Assembly: GCF_001667735.1 (NCBI RefSeq)
Contig: NZ_LZJN01000160.1
Coordinates: forward strand, 49,391-113,390
Reading direction: 5' to 3'
Length of the DNA: 64,000 bases
Source: Mycobacterium sp. E183
GTDB taxonomy: Bacteria; Actinomycetota; Actinomycetes; Mycobacteriales; Mycobacteriaceae
The notes below the pieces were generated by a model. The model ran no database searches. It saw nothing but the letters and a program-made list of their open reading frames with translations, and had not been told where the DNA came from. The translations under genes and the position numbers were made by a program. Below, one piece after another: positions 36,403 to 45,830 of the stretch; the stretch's first letter is position 1; each line of letters begins with the position of its first letter.

Positions 36403-39207
36403 GTGGGGTCTTCAACCGGCCTATTTGATGTCGGCGGCCAACGCTTGATCACCTCGCCGATTCGAGGGCGGGCAGACGAGCTGAAAACGGTTGGCGCGCG
36501 GGTCAATGCGGTGGCCCGGGGGCGCGGGGGTGTGCTCGTCATCGAGGGCCCACCGGGCATCGGCAAGAGCCGGTTGCTCACCGAGGTCTTGTTGCTTGCC
36601 GAGAAGGCCGGTGTTCGGGCACTGTTCGGTGAGGCGTTCGAATATCAGCAGACGGTGCCGTTTTTCTCGCTGTTCATGGCAACCCTGCGCGCGGAGCCCC
36701 CGGTCGGTGATGCGGAGGCGTTGCGTCGCTTGGGCACCTCGGCGGATCTCCGCTACTGGGTGGTCCACGATTTGGCCGAAGCCATTCATGCGGCGGCCGC
36801 GAAAACGCCGCTGGTCATCGTCCTGGAGGACATTCACTGGGCCGACAGCGCCACTCTGTTGGCGCTGCGGTCGCTGGCCGCGATGCGGCCCGATGTCGCT
36901 GTGTTGTGGGTATTGACGGCCCGCACCGGGGCCAGTCGGCCGGCGGTGCAGCAGACGTTGTCGGTGCTGCAACGCGCGAATGCCACATTCTTGCGATTAG
37001 GGGCCATGACGCCGGATGCGGTCGCCGACATGGTTCAAGACGCGGTGCGGGCGCGGGCGGATGCGTCGCTGCTGAATCTGGCCGCCAAAGCGCACGGGAA
37101 CCCGTTTTTGGTCAGCGAGCTTGTCGGGGGGCTCGGCGAGGAGGGCAGGCTCAATCTCTCCGGCGGGCGCGCGATGGTCACCGGACAGGGGTTGCCGCGG
37201 CGGCTGGGCGCCGGTATGCAGCAGCGACTTGACCTGCTCTCCAATGGCGCCTCGGAAGTGGTGCGGGTGGCCGCGGTGCTGCCCGACCGGTTCTCGGCTG
37301 GCTTGCTGGCCGCGATGCTGGAACGCTCACCCGCCTCGTTGCTGTCGGCGCTCGAGGAGGCGGTGCGCGCGGATCTTTTCATCGAAGACGGCGAGCGGTT
37401 GAGGTTTCGGCACGACTTGCTGCGCGAGGCCACCCGCCAGTCGTTGCCGCAGTCCCTGCGGCGGGCCATGGAGCGCCAAGCCGCCTCGGTCATGCTCGGG
37501 ATGGGCGCGGCCCCAGCCGAGGTCGCCACCCAGCTGGCACGCAGCGCCGAACCCGGAGACCGCGAGGCGATCGACGCCCTGCGCCTAGCCGCCCAATCGG
37601 TCGGCCGCGGCGATGCCAGCGGGGCCGCGGACTTGAGCAAGCGCGCACTAGAGCTACTGCCCGCCAACGACGCTGAGCGCGGCCCACTGGTCGCCGAAAC
37701 GGTGGAGTTACTGAATCGAGCGACCCGTTATGACGAGGCTCAGGCGCTTGCCGACAGCGCGCTCGCCACGCAGCTGTCCCAAGACGACGAAGCCGAGATT
37801 CGGCTGGGCATCGCCGCGGGCACCGAGGATCCGGCGCAACGCATTGCCGAGCTACGTCGCGCGCTGCAGTTGGTCGGCATCAACGACATCATCAGGGCGC
37901 GCCATCAGGCATGGGTGGCCTACTTCGAGGTGGTCAACGGCCTGCATGCGGACGCTTCGGCCGCGGAAGCGGCCGCGGCCGAAGCCGCCGCGACCGGTGA
38001 TGTGGAAGCCCGGATCGTCAGCGCTACCGCGCTTGCCCTGAACGACTACCAGGACGGTTATGCGGTGCGCGCACTTCGGCGCATGGACGAGGTCGATGTA
38101 CTGACGCGCGGGGGCAAGGCAACCCTCGGCGGCATATATGCCGCCAAGCGGCGCGCAGGCCTGATTGTTTGCGTGGGCAGCTTGGAGGAGGCCAGCGTGC
38201 AGGTCGCCGAGGGCACCGAGAAGGCCCGTCGCGAACGCAACGCGATGGCGCTTCCCGGCTGGACCCATCTCGGCGGGATGGTTCACGCGGCGGCGGGTCG
38301 CTTGGCCGCGGCGCGTGACACCATCGAGGCGCTGCCTCGGCGTGAATGGGCCAACGGTACCGAGGTCAACATTGAGCGCATTCTTGTTCTGGCTGAGGTA
38401 GCGACGCGAACAGGCGACCGAAAGTTATTGCAAGACTTGGTGTCTGAGTCGACAGCCCTGTATTCCAGCACCTCGCCCTTGCTGTCCGGCGGCGCGGCTT
38501 ATGTGGTCGCCCTTGCCGCGTGGGACCGCGGCGACGTTGGCGACGCGGCGCGTTGGCTCGGGGGCAAGAACGCGCGTGTCATCACACCGCTGTGGCCCAA
38601 CGTGTTCGATCAGCTGACGCTGACAGCGCGGGTGGCTTCGGCAGCCGGGGACGCCGGGCTGCGCGCGCGAGTGCTGCAGAGCATCGAGGTGCTGGAACGC
38701 GAGCGGCCCGGTGTGGCGTTGTTCGCGGCGGTCGCCCAGCAGGCCCGCGGAATCCTGGAACGTGACGCCGATGCGCTTTTGGAGGCTGCCGGCGCGCTTA
38801 GTACGCGGCGTCCGCTTCTCCACGCCGGTGCCCTCGAAGACGCCGCTGGTGAACTCGTGCGCGCCGGACGCGATGCGGAGGCGATCGAGGGCCTCAACAA
38901 GGCGTTCGACACCTTTGTGCAATGCGAAGCGGTTGCAGATGCCCGTCGGGTCGGCCGCGAGTTGCGCCGATTAGGCGTGGAACGGCGCATCGTCGCCCAG
39001 CCGCGGGCGAAAAGGGGCTGGGACAGCCTCACCGACTCCGAGCTTACGGTAGTCAACCTCATCGCCCAGGGCGCGACCAACCGCTCCGTCGCGCAGCAAC
39101 TGCATCTTTCCCCGCATACGGTGAAGACACACGTGCACAACGCGTTTGCCAAATTGGGAATTGCCTCCCGTGGCGAGTTGGCGCAGCTGATGCGCGGCTC
39201 CGATTGA
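36403..39207 (+). CDS. Large ATPase-LuxR regulator, tandem copy 3
   Basis: 934 residues; GTG start. ATPase motifs GPPGIGKS and LVIVLEDIHWAD are as in copies 1 and 2. From about residue 440 (near 37730) the middle part diverges more from the other copies than the N- and C-termini do. The C-terminal HTH is again LTDSELTVVNLIAQG with HLSPHTVKTHVHNAFAKLGI. The diverged middle, flanked by conserved ends, fits a change in sensing with unchanged DNA binding. Tandem duplication is the simplest origin. Confidence 0.93.
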   Translation: MGSSTGLFDVGGQRLITSPIRGRADELKTVGARVNAVARGRGGVLVIEGPPGIGKSRLLTEVLLLAEKAGVRALFGEAFEYQQTVPFFSLFMATLRAEPPVGDAEALRRLGTSADLRYWVVHDLAEAIHAAAAKTPLVIVLEDIHWADSATLLALRSLAAMRPDVAVLWVLTARTGASRPAVQQTLSVLQRANATFLRLGAMTPDAVADMVQDAVRARADASLLNLAAKAHGNPFLVSELVGGLGEEGRLNLSGGRAMVTGQGLPRRLGAGMQQRLDLLSNGASEVVRVAAVLPDRFSAGLLAAMLERSPASLLSALEEAVRADLFIEDGERLRFRHDLLREATRQSLPQSLRRAMERQAASVMLGMGAAPAEVATQLARSAEPGDREAIDALRLAAQSVGRGDASGAADLSKRALELLPANDAERGPLVAETVELLNRATRYDEAQALADSALATQLSQDDEAEIRLGIAAGTEDPAQRIAELRRALQLVGINDIIRARHQAWVAYFEVVNGLHADASAAEAAAAEAAATGDVEARIVSATALALNDYQDGYAVRALRRMDEVDVLTRGGKATLGGIYAAKRRAGLIVCVGSLEEASVQVAEGTEKARRERNAMALPGWTHLGGMVHAAAGRLAAARDTIEALPRREWANGTEVNIERILVLAEVATRTGDRKLLQDLVSESTALYSSTSPLLSGGAAYVVALAAWDRGDVGDAARWLGGKNARVITPLWPNVFDQLTLTARVASAAGDAGLRARVLQSIEVLERERPGVALFAAVAQQARGILERDADALLEAAGALSTRRPLLHAGALEDAAGELVRAGRDAEAIEGLNKAFDTFVQCEAVADARRVGRELRRLGVERRIVAQPRAKRGWDSLTDSELTVVNLIAQGATNRSVAQQLHLSPHTVKTHVHNAFAKLGIASRGELAQLMRGSD

Positions 39208-39253
39208 CCGGCGCCAAAATACGGGACCGCCTAGTACTGCATCCATCCGGGCC

Positions 39254-39279
39254 TAAACATCAACCTTCGGGCGATGGTT
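39254..39279 (+). repeat. 26-bp conserved element, copy A (before alpha/beta hydrolase)
   Basis: Starts CTAAACATCA and ends GGGCGATGGT, with 6 variable bases between. It contains TCAACC-N3-GGGCGA, a spaced version of the S-element half-site. It lies 117 bp before the hydrolase start. Copy B is at 40915-40940. Confidence 0.6.
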
Positions 39280-39395
39280 TTGCGCTGGCCGCACGACGAC
39301 CGTAGTAGTCGACCCTGATCACGTACTCCGCCGGCCCGGCGGTCCAGCTAGGCCAGACACCGTGCCGGTGAGCACACAAGCGAAAGACCGAGACA

Positions 39396-40502
39396 ATGTT
39401 GAACACGACGCTTGGAGTGCAGCAACGGTCCCACACGCAGGCAACGCGGCGCGGCCGGAGGCGAACGCTGGGCACACGCCGATCACTGGCCTGCAACCGC
39501 ACGGTTACCACGAGCGATGGCGTCTCGCTGTCCGTTCGGGACTGGGGATCTCACGCCGCCGGCCATACGGTCGTGCTCCTTCATGGTTTTTGCCTGAACA
39601 AAGAGTCCTGGAATATCCAGATGACGCAGCTAATTCGCCTCTGGGGCAACAACATCCGGATCATCAGTTACGATCATCGCGGCCACGGCGACTCCGGCGA
39701 TGCGCCAATGCACACGTACCGGATCGACCGACTCGCTGACGACCTAGCCGAGCTGCTGGTGGCGCTTCGCGTTACAGACCCTCTCACCCTGGCGGGACAC
39801 TCGATGGGCGGCATGACAGCCTTGGCCTATCTACGCCGGCCAGCCAGCTCGCGTCCCGTTGAACCGGAAAGCCTCGTTCTCGTCGCGACCGCCGCGGGGA
39901 GCCTCGGTTCACACGGCCTCGGTCGGCTGCTGAACACCCCGGCGACAAGCATGATCTACAACCTCGTACACCGCATGCCGCGCGCGGGGACCGATCAGGT
40001 TGTTCAATTGCTCGCCCGTCCGGTGTGCGCGGCACTGACCAGGCACGGCGGATACGGTGAATCCGCACCGAAATCGTTGGTGGCTATGTCCGCGGCCGCC
40101 GTCAACGCGACCCCGTCGGCGACCAAAGTCGGCTTCCTGCTCGGTCTGAGGGAGTACGACTGCTCTCAGACCCTGAGCTCCATCACGGCCAAGACAACCA
40201 TCATCAGCGGAGGAGCGGACAAGCTCACGCCGATGTGGCATGCCCGCAAGTTGGCCGACGGTATCCCGGCGGCGACTCTCATTCACCGGCACGCCGCCGG
40301 GCACACGCTCTTGCATGAAGTCCCGCAGGTGGTCACCGAAGCGATCAGCTCCAGCGTCGCCGCCGACTATCACCATTCCAGGACCGATGAAGCAGGCGCA
40401 TGCGCGGCGTCAGACCCGCCGCCAGACGATGACTTTCCTATGAGCCATGCCACTTCGGCGCGTAATACATCACCCGTGGCAGGTGAGGAGCGAGTGTCGT
40501 GA
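39396..40502 (+). CDS. Alpha/beta-hydrolase
   Basis: 368 residues from ATG 39396. Triad: nucleophile serine in LAGHSMGGMTAL, aspartate in SGGADKLTP, histidine in AAGHTLLHEVP; the HGFCLNKESW oxyanion loop is present. The N-terminal 40 residues are basic and low in hydrophobicity, so no signal peptide. The last 40 residues are disordered. It could be an esterase, epoxide-type or lactone hydrolase; substrate unknown. It follows the three regulator genes and is preceded by element copy A. Confidence 0.88.
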   Translation: MLNTTLGVQQRSHTQATRRGRRRTLGTRRSLACNRTVTTSDGVSLSVRDWGSHAAGHTVVLLHGFCLNKESWNIQMTQLIRLWGNNIRIISYDHRGHGDSGDAPMHTYRIDRLADDLAELLVALRVTDPLTLAGHSMGGMTALAYLRRPASSRPVEPESLVLVATAAGSLGSHGLGRLLNTPATSMIYNLVHRMPRAGTDQVVQLLARPVCAALTRHGGYGESAPKSLVAMSAAAVNATPSATKVGFLLGLREYDCSQTLSSITAKTTIISGGADKLTPMWHARKLADGIPAATLIHRHAAGHTLLHEVPQVVTEAISSSVAADYHHSRTDEAGACAASDPPPDDDFPMSHATSARNTSPVAGEERVS

Positions 40503-40864
40503 CCCGGTTGGTCCGGTTCCCCTTTGCGCACACGATTCACCGGGGATTACGCGATCCTCATGCTGACCGTTCGGCGGGCTGGGGCTGCGGCAAGCGCGTC
40601 TCAGCCCGCCGACCACCATGCAAAGTACCCAACATCACGACCCGCCGCGGCCGGCCGACCGCATCGCCGCAGTTGTTCGCCGCACGGATCGCCCTGAAGA
40701 ACGAGAACCATTTCCCAGCAATGACTTTGATCGCGTCAGGCCTTCGTCTCACAGAGTTGCTCGGATGTCCCAACATCGCTGTCTCGAATGGGGTTCTTCG
40801 TCCGTCTGCACGCACACTTAGGCCGACGGGGTCGGGCGTGATTCACCTTCATGCGGCGGTCGGA

Positions 40865-40880
40865 TTGACAGGGCTGTCAA
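40865..40880. promoter_or_regulatory. TTGACAG-N2-CTGTCAA palindrome
   Basis: Perfect 7-bp arms around GG. It includes a -35-like TTGACA, but no well-spaced -10 follows. It may be an operator for the small membrane protein and MalT-like regulator downstream. Confidence 0.4.
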
Positions 40881-40914
40881 ATATCGAAGCCACTACGTAT
40901 ACACCGACCCGGTT

Positions 40915-40940
40915 CTAAACATCACCCGCTGGGCGATGGT
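40915..40940 (+). repeat. 26-bp conserved element, copy B (before microprotein and MalT-like regulator)
   Basis: Same pattern as copy A with TCACCC-N3-GGGCGA inside. The two copies are equal in length and 1.66 kb apart; the DNA upstream of each is also similar for about 20 bp. Confidence 0.6.
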
Positions 40941-40988
40941 GACCGCGCTCCCCCGCTGCCAACGTAGTCAGTGGACTCTTGGAACGCC

Positions 40989-41141
40989 GTGACCGCGGCC
41001 GCTCAACCAGGAAGTGGCGCCGAGAGCAAACGACACAGCGGAATCGAGAAAACGATGATGAGCACAGTGTTGGGGATGCTGATGATGTTGCCAGTCGTAT
41101 TCGGCGTCGGTGGATACGTGTTGGTTACCCGACGACCATGA
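40989..41141 (+). CDS. Single-pass membrane microprotein, 50 residues
   Basis: GTG 40989 or in-frame ATG 41055 (28 residues). The C-terminal half is one hydrophobic helix (MSTVLGMLMMLPVVFGVGGY) ending in a basic VLVTRRP. The stop overlaps an ATG (ATGA) that opens a 34-residue frame ending at 41242, which in turn meets a GTG of the MalT-like frame. Coupled small frames before a regulator suggest a real unit. No family known. Confidence 0.45.
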   Translation: MTAAAQPGSGAESKRHSGIEKTMMSTVLGMLMMLPVVFGVGGYVLVTRRP

Positions 41142-41517
41142 GCACCCTGGCGCTCTCACGGCGTTTCATGTTGACACCTCGGTCACCGCATGTCGCGACA
41201 CGGAGTCATCGCATCGATGCGAGAAGAGGGAAATTGCGGTGAGCGGACACAGCATTAGCGTGGCTCGCGAGAAAACCGTTGAGCCGGTGGTGGGACGAGG
41301 GCCCGCCGGCCCAAACGGCCACCGGCGACGCACGCCAGAGGTCATCACGGGGAACGCATCTGACTCAACGGGTTCACGGCTACTGCCCGTCACGACGAGC
41401 CTGGCCGCCCCCGCCGGGACAAACTGGGATACCGAGACGCGAGCGCCCACTCCGGAGGCATCAACACCGAGTTTTCCACCCGGGCTGGTGGATTCAACGC
41501 ATTCGCGGAGTTCGGAC

Positions 41518-43797
41518 ATGACTGGGTCAGCTAACGACAGCGACAACGGGGTCGGAGAAGCCGCCGCCGCCCGCACGATTCTGCTCGGCACCAAACTGCA
41601 CGTCCCGGCCATTGCGGCCAAGCTCGTTCACCGCACCGCCTTGCTCGACGCACTGTCGGCGGGGCGCCGCTGCAAGCTGACCCTACTGAGCGCGCCGGCG
41701 GGATGGGGCAAGACGACATTGCTGGCGCAGTGGGCCCTGGCTGCGGGTGAGGACAGGCGATTTGGCTGGCTGTCACTCGATCCCGCTGACAGCGACCCAG
41801 TATGGTTTTGGATGTACGTGGTCGCCGCGCTGCAGAAGACCAATCCCGGGGTGGGGATTCGCGCGGTCGAACTCCTCGCGTTGGGCGCCGACCCAGTGCA
41901 GGTGGTTCTGCCTACGCTGCTGAATGATCTGGACACGATCGAAAGCCCGACGGCGCTCATCCTCGATGACTACCACTTGGTGGCAAATCGAGCAGTCCAT
42001 GAACAGCTTGCGTTCTTTATCAGCCGGATGCCGGCGAATCTGCACTTGGTATTGGCCACCCGATCGGATCCGGCGTTGCCGTTGGCTCGACTCAGGGCGA
42101 GCGGTGAGCTTGCTGAGATCCGCACCGACGATTTGCGGTTCGGCGCTATCGAGGCGACCCATCTGATGAATGACGTGCTCGGACTGGACTTAGACCACGC
42201 AGATATTCAACTGTTGCACCAACGCACCGAGGGTTGGGCTGCCGGCCTCTACCTCGCCGCTCTCTCGCTTGCCGGTCGCGCTGATGCCGCCGCGTTCATC
42301 CGGACGTTCGCCGGCGACAATCGCCATATCGTCGACTACTTGATGGCCGAGGTGCTCGACGGTCAGCCACTCCAGCTGCGCAGCTTTCTGTTACGCACGT
42401 CGATCTTGGGACGGCTCAGCGCTGCGCTGTGCGATGCGTTGCTGCAAACGTCTGGCTCAGCATTGGTGTTGGAGCAGATCGAACGTGAAAACCTGTTTCT
42501 GGTGCCACTGGACAGCTCGCGTCACTGGTATCGCTACCACCAGCTGTTCGGAGAGTTGCTGCGCACCGAACTGCGTCGCAGCGAGCCCGACCTCGTCGCC
42601 GATCTGCACCGACGAGCCGCAACCTGGTTCGAGAGCGAGGGCCTCATCGACGAGGCGGTCCGCCACCTGGTCGCCGGCGGTGATATCGCGCGAAGCGCAG
42701 ACCTGATCGCCGCGGACTGGGTCGACGAATTCAACGGGGGCGGCGTCTCGACCGTCTCGGGCATGCTTGATCTGCTGCCCGAAGAAACCGTTCGACAGGA
42801 TCCGAGGCTGAGCGTGGCCCGCGCGTGGATCGCCCTCAGCGTTGGTGAACTCGACGGCGCGGCCCAGTGGATCCGGACCATTGAAGGCCGACAGCCGGCC
42901 GACGGCGCGGATGACAGCGCTGTCTGCGCTCAGGTCGTCGTGTTGCGCGCGATTCACTCGCTGAAGACGGCGGACGTCGGCGCGGCGCTGGACACCGCTC
43001 GGCGGGCTATCACCCTCGATCTCGCCGAAGGACCGCTGGGCCAATCCAGCGCCTACTGCATATATGGAGCCGCGCTGTACTTCTCTGGCAGCACCCGTGA
43101 GGCGCAAGCCGCCTTCCGGCGGGCCGCACACCTGGCCGAGAAGGTGTGCGATCGTCGCGTCCGCACATACGCGTTGGGCCATTTGGCACTGATTTCAGCC
43201 GAAGATGGCCAGCTGGCGGACGCCGAACGTCAGATCCGCCGGGCCTCTGGCAGCGCCCGGGACCTGGCGGATCCGGAACACCTCGTCGACGTGATGGTGT
43301 CTCTCGCCACGGCCAAACTCCTCCGGGTGCGCGGTGACGCGGCTGCAGCACTCGCCGCCGCCGACATGGCCGTCATGTCCGCGCGCCAAGGAGGAGCAAT
43401 CCCCGAGGTGATCAAGGCGCTGTCGGTCAAAGCGGAGATCATCGAGCATCTCGGCGACCGCGAGACCACCAGGGCAATCCTCGAGGAGGTCGGCACACTG
43501 GTGCGCGATTGCACGGACACCGGCATCGCCTCGACACTGCTGGCTCCGGCAGAGCGGAGGGCGGGCGTCGCGGTGACGTCGCGCCATGAGCGGTGCCCGG
43601 TCACTGAGGAGCTGACCCCCAAAGAGTTCGAGGTTCTTCGCCTGCTCGCAACCCGGTTATCGCGACGTGAAATCGGCGAGCGGCTATACGTCTCGCTCAA
43701 TACCGTGAAGACCCACCAGCGCGCCATCTACCGCAAGCTCGGCGTCGAGCAACGCAGCACGGCGGTCGGCCGGGCGCGAGAACTCGGCCTGCTGTAA
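41518..43797 (+). CDS. MalT-like LuxR-family regulator
   Basis: 759 residues from ATG 41518 (GGAG seven bases upstream). Homology-like sequence begins at ILLGTKLHVPA. Walker A SAPAGWGKTTLLAQW, Walker B ALILDDYHLV, LAL signature ATRSDPALPLARLRA, a TPR-like helical part, and C-terminal HTH LTPKEFEVLRLLATRLS with NTVKTHQRAIYRKLGV. The frame is open from 41110; GTG 41239 is possible, but codon use there looks less coding. It belongs to a different subfamily from the three tandem copies. Ligand unknown. Confidence 0.88.
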   Translation: MTGSANDSDNGVGEAAAARTILLGTKLHVPAIAAKLVHRTALLDALSAGRRCKLTLLSAPAGWGKTTLLAQWALAAGEDRRFGWLSLDPADSDPVWFWMYVVAALQKTNPGVGIRAVELLALGADPVQVVLPTLLNDLDTIESPTALILDDYHLVANRAVHEQLAFFISRMPANLHLVLATRSDPALPLARLRASGELAEIRTDDLRFGAIEATHLMNDVLGLDLDHADIQLLHQRTEGWAAGLYLAALSLAGRADAAAFIRTFAGDNRHIVDYLMAEVLDGQPLQLRSFLLRTSILGRLSAALCDALLQTSGSALVLEQIERENLFLVPLDSSRHWYRYHQLFGELLRTELRRSEPDLVADLHRRAATWFESEGLIDEAVRHLVAGGDIARSADLIAADWVDEFNGGGVSTVSGMLDLLPEETVRQDPRLSVARAWIALSVGELDGAAQWIRTIEGRQPADGADDSAVCAQVVVLRAIHSLKTADVGAALDTARRAITLDLAEGPLGQSSAYCIYGAALYFSGSTREAQAAFRRAAHLAEKVCDRRVRTYALGHLALISAEDGQLADAERQIRRASGSARDLADPEHLVDVMVSLATAKLLRVRGDAAAALAAADMAVMSARQGGAIPEVIKALSVKAEIIEHLGDRETTRAILEEVGTLVRDCTDTGIASTLLAPAERRAGVAVTSRHERCPVTEELTPKEFEVLRLLATRLSRREIGERLYVSLNTVKTHQRAIYRKLGVEQRSTAVGRARELGLL

Positions 43798-43939
43798 TCC
43801 GCCTTCCCGCCCCAAACCGCACCGGCCGGGAATCATCTCATCCGAGAAAGCCTCCAGTGATCACCTCGGCGAGCCGACGGATGATGCACCCGTGCGATCG
43901 AAGAGAATCCGTGCCGCAGGAGCTTTCCTCGTCGGCGTC

Positions 43940-43981
43940 TCACCCGGGTGAATTGTGCGCGCGGATGAAGACAGCTCGCCC
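43940..43981 (+). promoter_or_regulatory. Composite palindromic element S7
   Basis: TCACCCGGGTGA (43940-43951), 11-bp spacer, GGATGA-N7-TCGCCC, 127 bp before the DUF417 gene at 44109. It is one of few plus-strand copies. Confidence 0.82.
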
Positions 43982-44108
43982 ACTGCGCAGAGATAGTGGT
44001 CACTGATAACCGCCTGGATCAACGTCTCGACCAACTGCGCCGCCAACCAAGGCGGTCAGTTCGGCACCGGCCATGCGGTGAAACGACACAGTCAGGACGG
44101 GAGACCGC

Positions 44109-44639
44109 ATGTCACACAATGAGGCCACCACCACGTTGACCGGCGGCCGGGCAAGGCTTCGAGCGATTCACATGGCGCCCGTGGCCGCACGATACGGTCT
44201 GGTGATAGTCCTGGCCTGGTTCGGCGCCATGAAGTTCACTTACTATGAATCCCACGGCATTTCACATTGGGTGGCCAATAGCCCGCTCCTGAGTTGGGTG
44301 TACGAAATCATGTCGATCGACGCCTTTGGTCGCTTGAACGGATCAATAGAATTGATCACCGCAGCATTGCTTGCCGTCAAGCCGTGGTTCCCGAAGGCGT
44401 CCGTGGCGGGCGGCCTATTCGCCTCACTGTTCTTCGTGATCACGCTGAGTTTCATGATCACCACCCCCGGAGTCGGCGAGGCGTCTGCTGGCGGTTTTCC
44501 CGTTTTGTCCGCCGACGGGGAATTCTTGATGAAGGACATTGCGCTCATCGGCTTGGCGCTCTGGCTGCTTGCGGACTCGATCGACGCCACCCGCGGACAG
44601 GCGGAGCCGGTCAAACGGACTGACACATTCTGCGGATGA
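44109..44639 (+). CDS. DUF417 (RclC/YkgB-like) membrane protein
   Basis: 176 residues with four membrane helices. The motifs LAWFGAMKFTYYESHGISHWVANSP (in two runs here), VKPWFPKASVAGG and GEFLMKDIALIGLALWL are the DUF417 pattern: FxxYE, VANSP and GRFxxKD. The family includes E. coli RclC (YkgB), made with RclA during reactive-chlorine stress. The role of the protein is not known biochemically. Element S7 lies upstream in the standard orientation, so it belongs to the proposed regulon. Confidence 0.88.
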   Translation: MSHNEATTTLTGGRARLRAIHMAPVAARYGLVIVLAWFGAMKFTYYESHGISHWVANSPLLSWVYEIMSIDAFGRLNGSIELITAALLAVKPWFPKASVAGGLFASLFFVITLSFMITTPGVGEASAGGFPVLSADGEFLMKDIALIGLALWLLADSIDATRGQAEPVKRTDTFCG

Positions 44640-44738
44640 GGTTGCCGCTCACTCGGTGTTACCGCTGGCGACTGTACCGGTAAAAGCCGAATCCAGGGCG
44701 TGATTAACGATGGGTGAGGGTGTCGTATTGACGGGCGC

Positions 44739-45140
44739 GTGCGCACTAGTGAGCGCCGCGGCGCGCGGGACGCATCCGACGGGCAGCGCGTCGATCATGG
44801 TCACCGCGAAGGTGTTAGCGAGATCGATCTTCTGATCGCCAAGTGTTGCGTCGATATCATCGGGGCCACCCCCTCCGGCTCCCGGTTCGCTCAACGCAGG
44901 TATGAGATGGTCACGGCCCCGATCCGATTGGATACGATCAGCGGTGATCCGACGGTGGTTATCCGCTACACCGGTATCGCCGAACGCACTGAGCTCGCGG
45001 TGTCCCTGCGGTTCGAGGCCGAAGACCGATTCACACAGCGCACCTTGACATTTCAACATGATTTCGGAGGGGTCTGCCTCACCGCACAATCACCAGTGGT
45101 CACCAGACGAATGCCGCTACGCCGGTTCCGTTCCGTCTGA
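44739..45140 (+). CDS. Doubtful open frame, 133 residues
   Basis: GTG 44739 without a clear ribosome site. The central part (ERTELAVSLRFEAEDRFTQRTL) looks protein-like, but a minus-strand frame of similar length overlaps it and neither has a recognisable domain. It may be a gene remnant. The 766-bp stretch between the DUF417 gene and 45406 holds otherwise only element S8. Confidence 0.25.
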   Translation: MRTSERRGARDASDGQRVDHGHREGVSEIDLLIAKCCVDIIGATPSGSRFAQRRYEMVTAPIRLDTISGDPTVVIRYTGIAERTELAVSLRFEAEDRFTQRTLTFQHDFGGVCLTAQSPVVTRRMPLRRFRSV

Positions 45141-45154
45141 ACGCATCGCACGAA

Positions 45155-45195
45155 TCACCCGGGCGAGCAGATAGCTGGGTGATGACGATTCACCC
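45155..45195 (+). promoter_or_regulatory. Composite palindromic element S8
   Basis: TCACCCGGGCGA (45155-45166), 10-bp spacer, GGGTGATGACGATTCACCC. It points to the gene at 45406. Confidence 0.8.
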
Positions 45196-45405
45196 CGCGT
45201 GCGGACATGCTTATCGAAGAGCAGATGTCGCCGGGTTCATGGCCACACAGCGGGGCGCAGCCTAGGCCCACGTAGGTGGCGACTGGACCGGAAGCATAGC
45301 CAAAAACGAGTCGTCCAGCCGCCGCCGGCGGAGCCCGGGAAGGAAACCACCACGTGGGCACAGGTTTTGAGGCCAAAGAGACTATCGACCCAGGTGGTTT
45401 CTGAC

Positions 45406-45783
45406 ATGAAACGTGCCCTGGCCCGATTGGCGTCGTCGACGACTCTTCACCCGGCGAGTTGCATTTCGCGTGCGCAATCGCGTCCCACGAATTCCGGGCC
45501 GACCATCTCCGATGAAGACATGGCGTGGCTACTGGCCGATGCGGTGACGTCGGGCCTGACCGGCTACGAACGCACGCTCGTCTTCGTCGAGTTGGGATGC
45601 GGGGAAGGCTATCTCGCGATCAAGCGCATCCTCACCACGCTCTTGTCAAACCCGATCCCGTTGCCGGTATCGATATTCTCGAAGCTGGCGGTCTGGCTGA
45701 ATAGCTACACCGCCAACCCAGAGGAATCACAACTGCGCATGATGCTTGACGTCATTCGACTGCAGCAGTTCAAGGCGGTTTAG
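45406..45783 (+). CDS. Hypothetical protein, 125 residues
   Basis: ATG 45406 with AGGTGG ten bases upstream. The N-terminus is basic; the rest is helical (DEDMAWLLADAVTSGLTGYER, LAIKRILTTLLSNPIPLP, ESQLRMMLDVIRLQQF). No membrane segment or metal site. No family known to me. Element S8 lies 210 bp upstream, which places it in the proposed regulon. Confidence 0.6.
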   Translation: MKRALARLASSTTLHPASCISRAQSRPTNSGPTISDEDMAWLLADAVTSGLTGYERTLVFVELGCGEGYLAIKRILTTLLSNPIPLPVSIFSKLAVWLNSYTANPEESQLRMMLDVIRLQQFKAV

Positions 45784-45830
45784 GTGGTGTGCGTCAGAAT
45801 CGCCTCGAATAATCTCGGGAAGCGTGGCCG

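Larger units (their letters stand above)
40503..40988. other. 486-bp region without a convincing gene
   Basis: Short open frames on both strands have no ribosome sites and unlikely compositions. It contains the palindrome at 40865 and element copy B at 40915, so it is probably a regulatory region. Confidence 0.55.

Noticed and set aside
40466..40483. Inverted TCACC/GGTGA pair near the hydrolase end
   Set aside because: It is inside the coding region with a 7-bp gap and lacks the rest of the S or 26-bp element.
40499..40918. 139-residue plus-strand frame after the hydrolase
   Set aside because: No domain, no ribosome site, unlikely composition; the region looks regulatory.
44649..45089. 146-residue minus-strand frame
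   Set aside because: Overlaps an equally doubtful plus frame and shows no family features.
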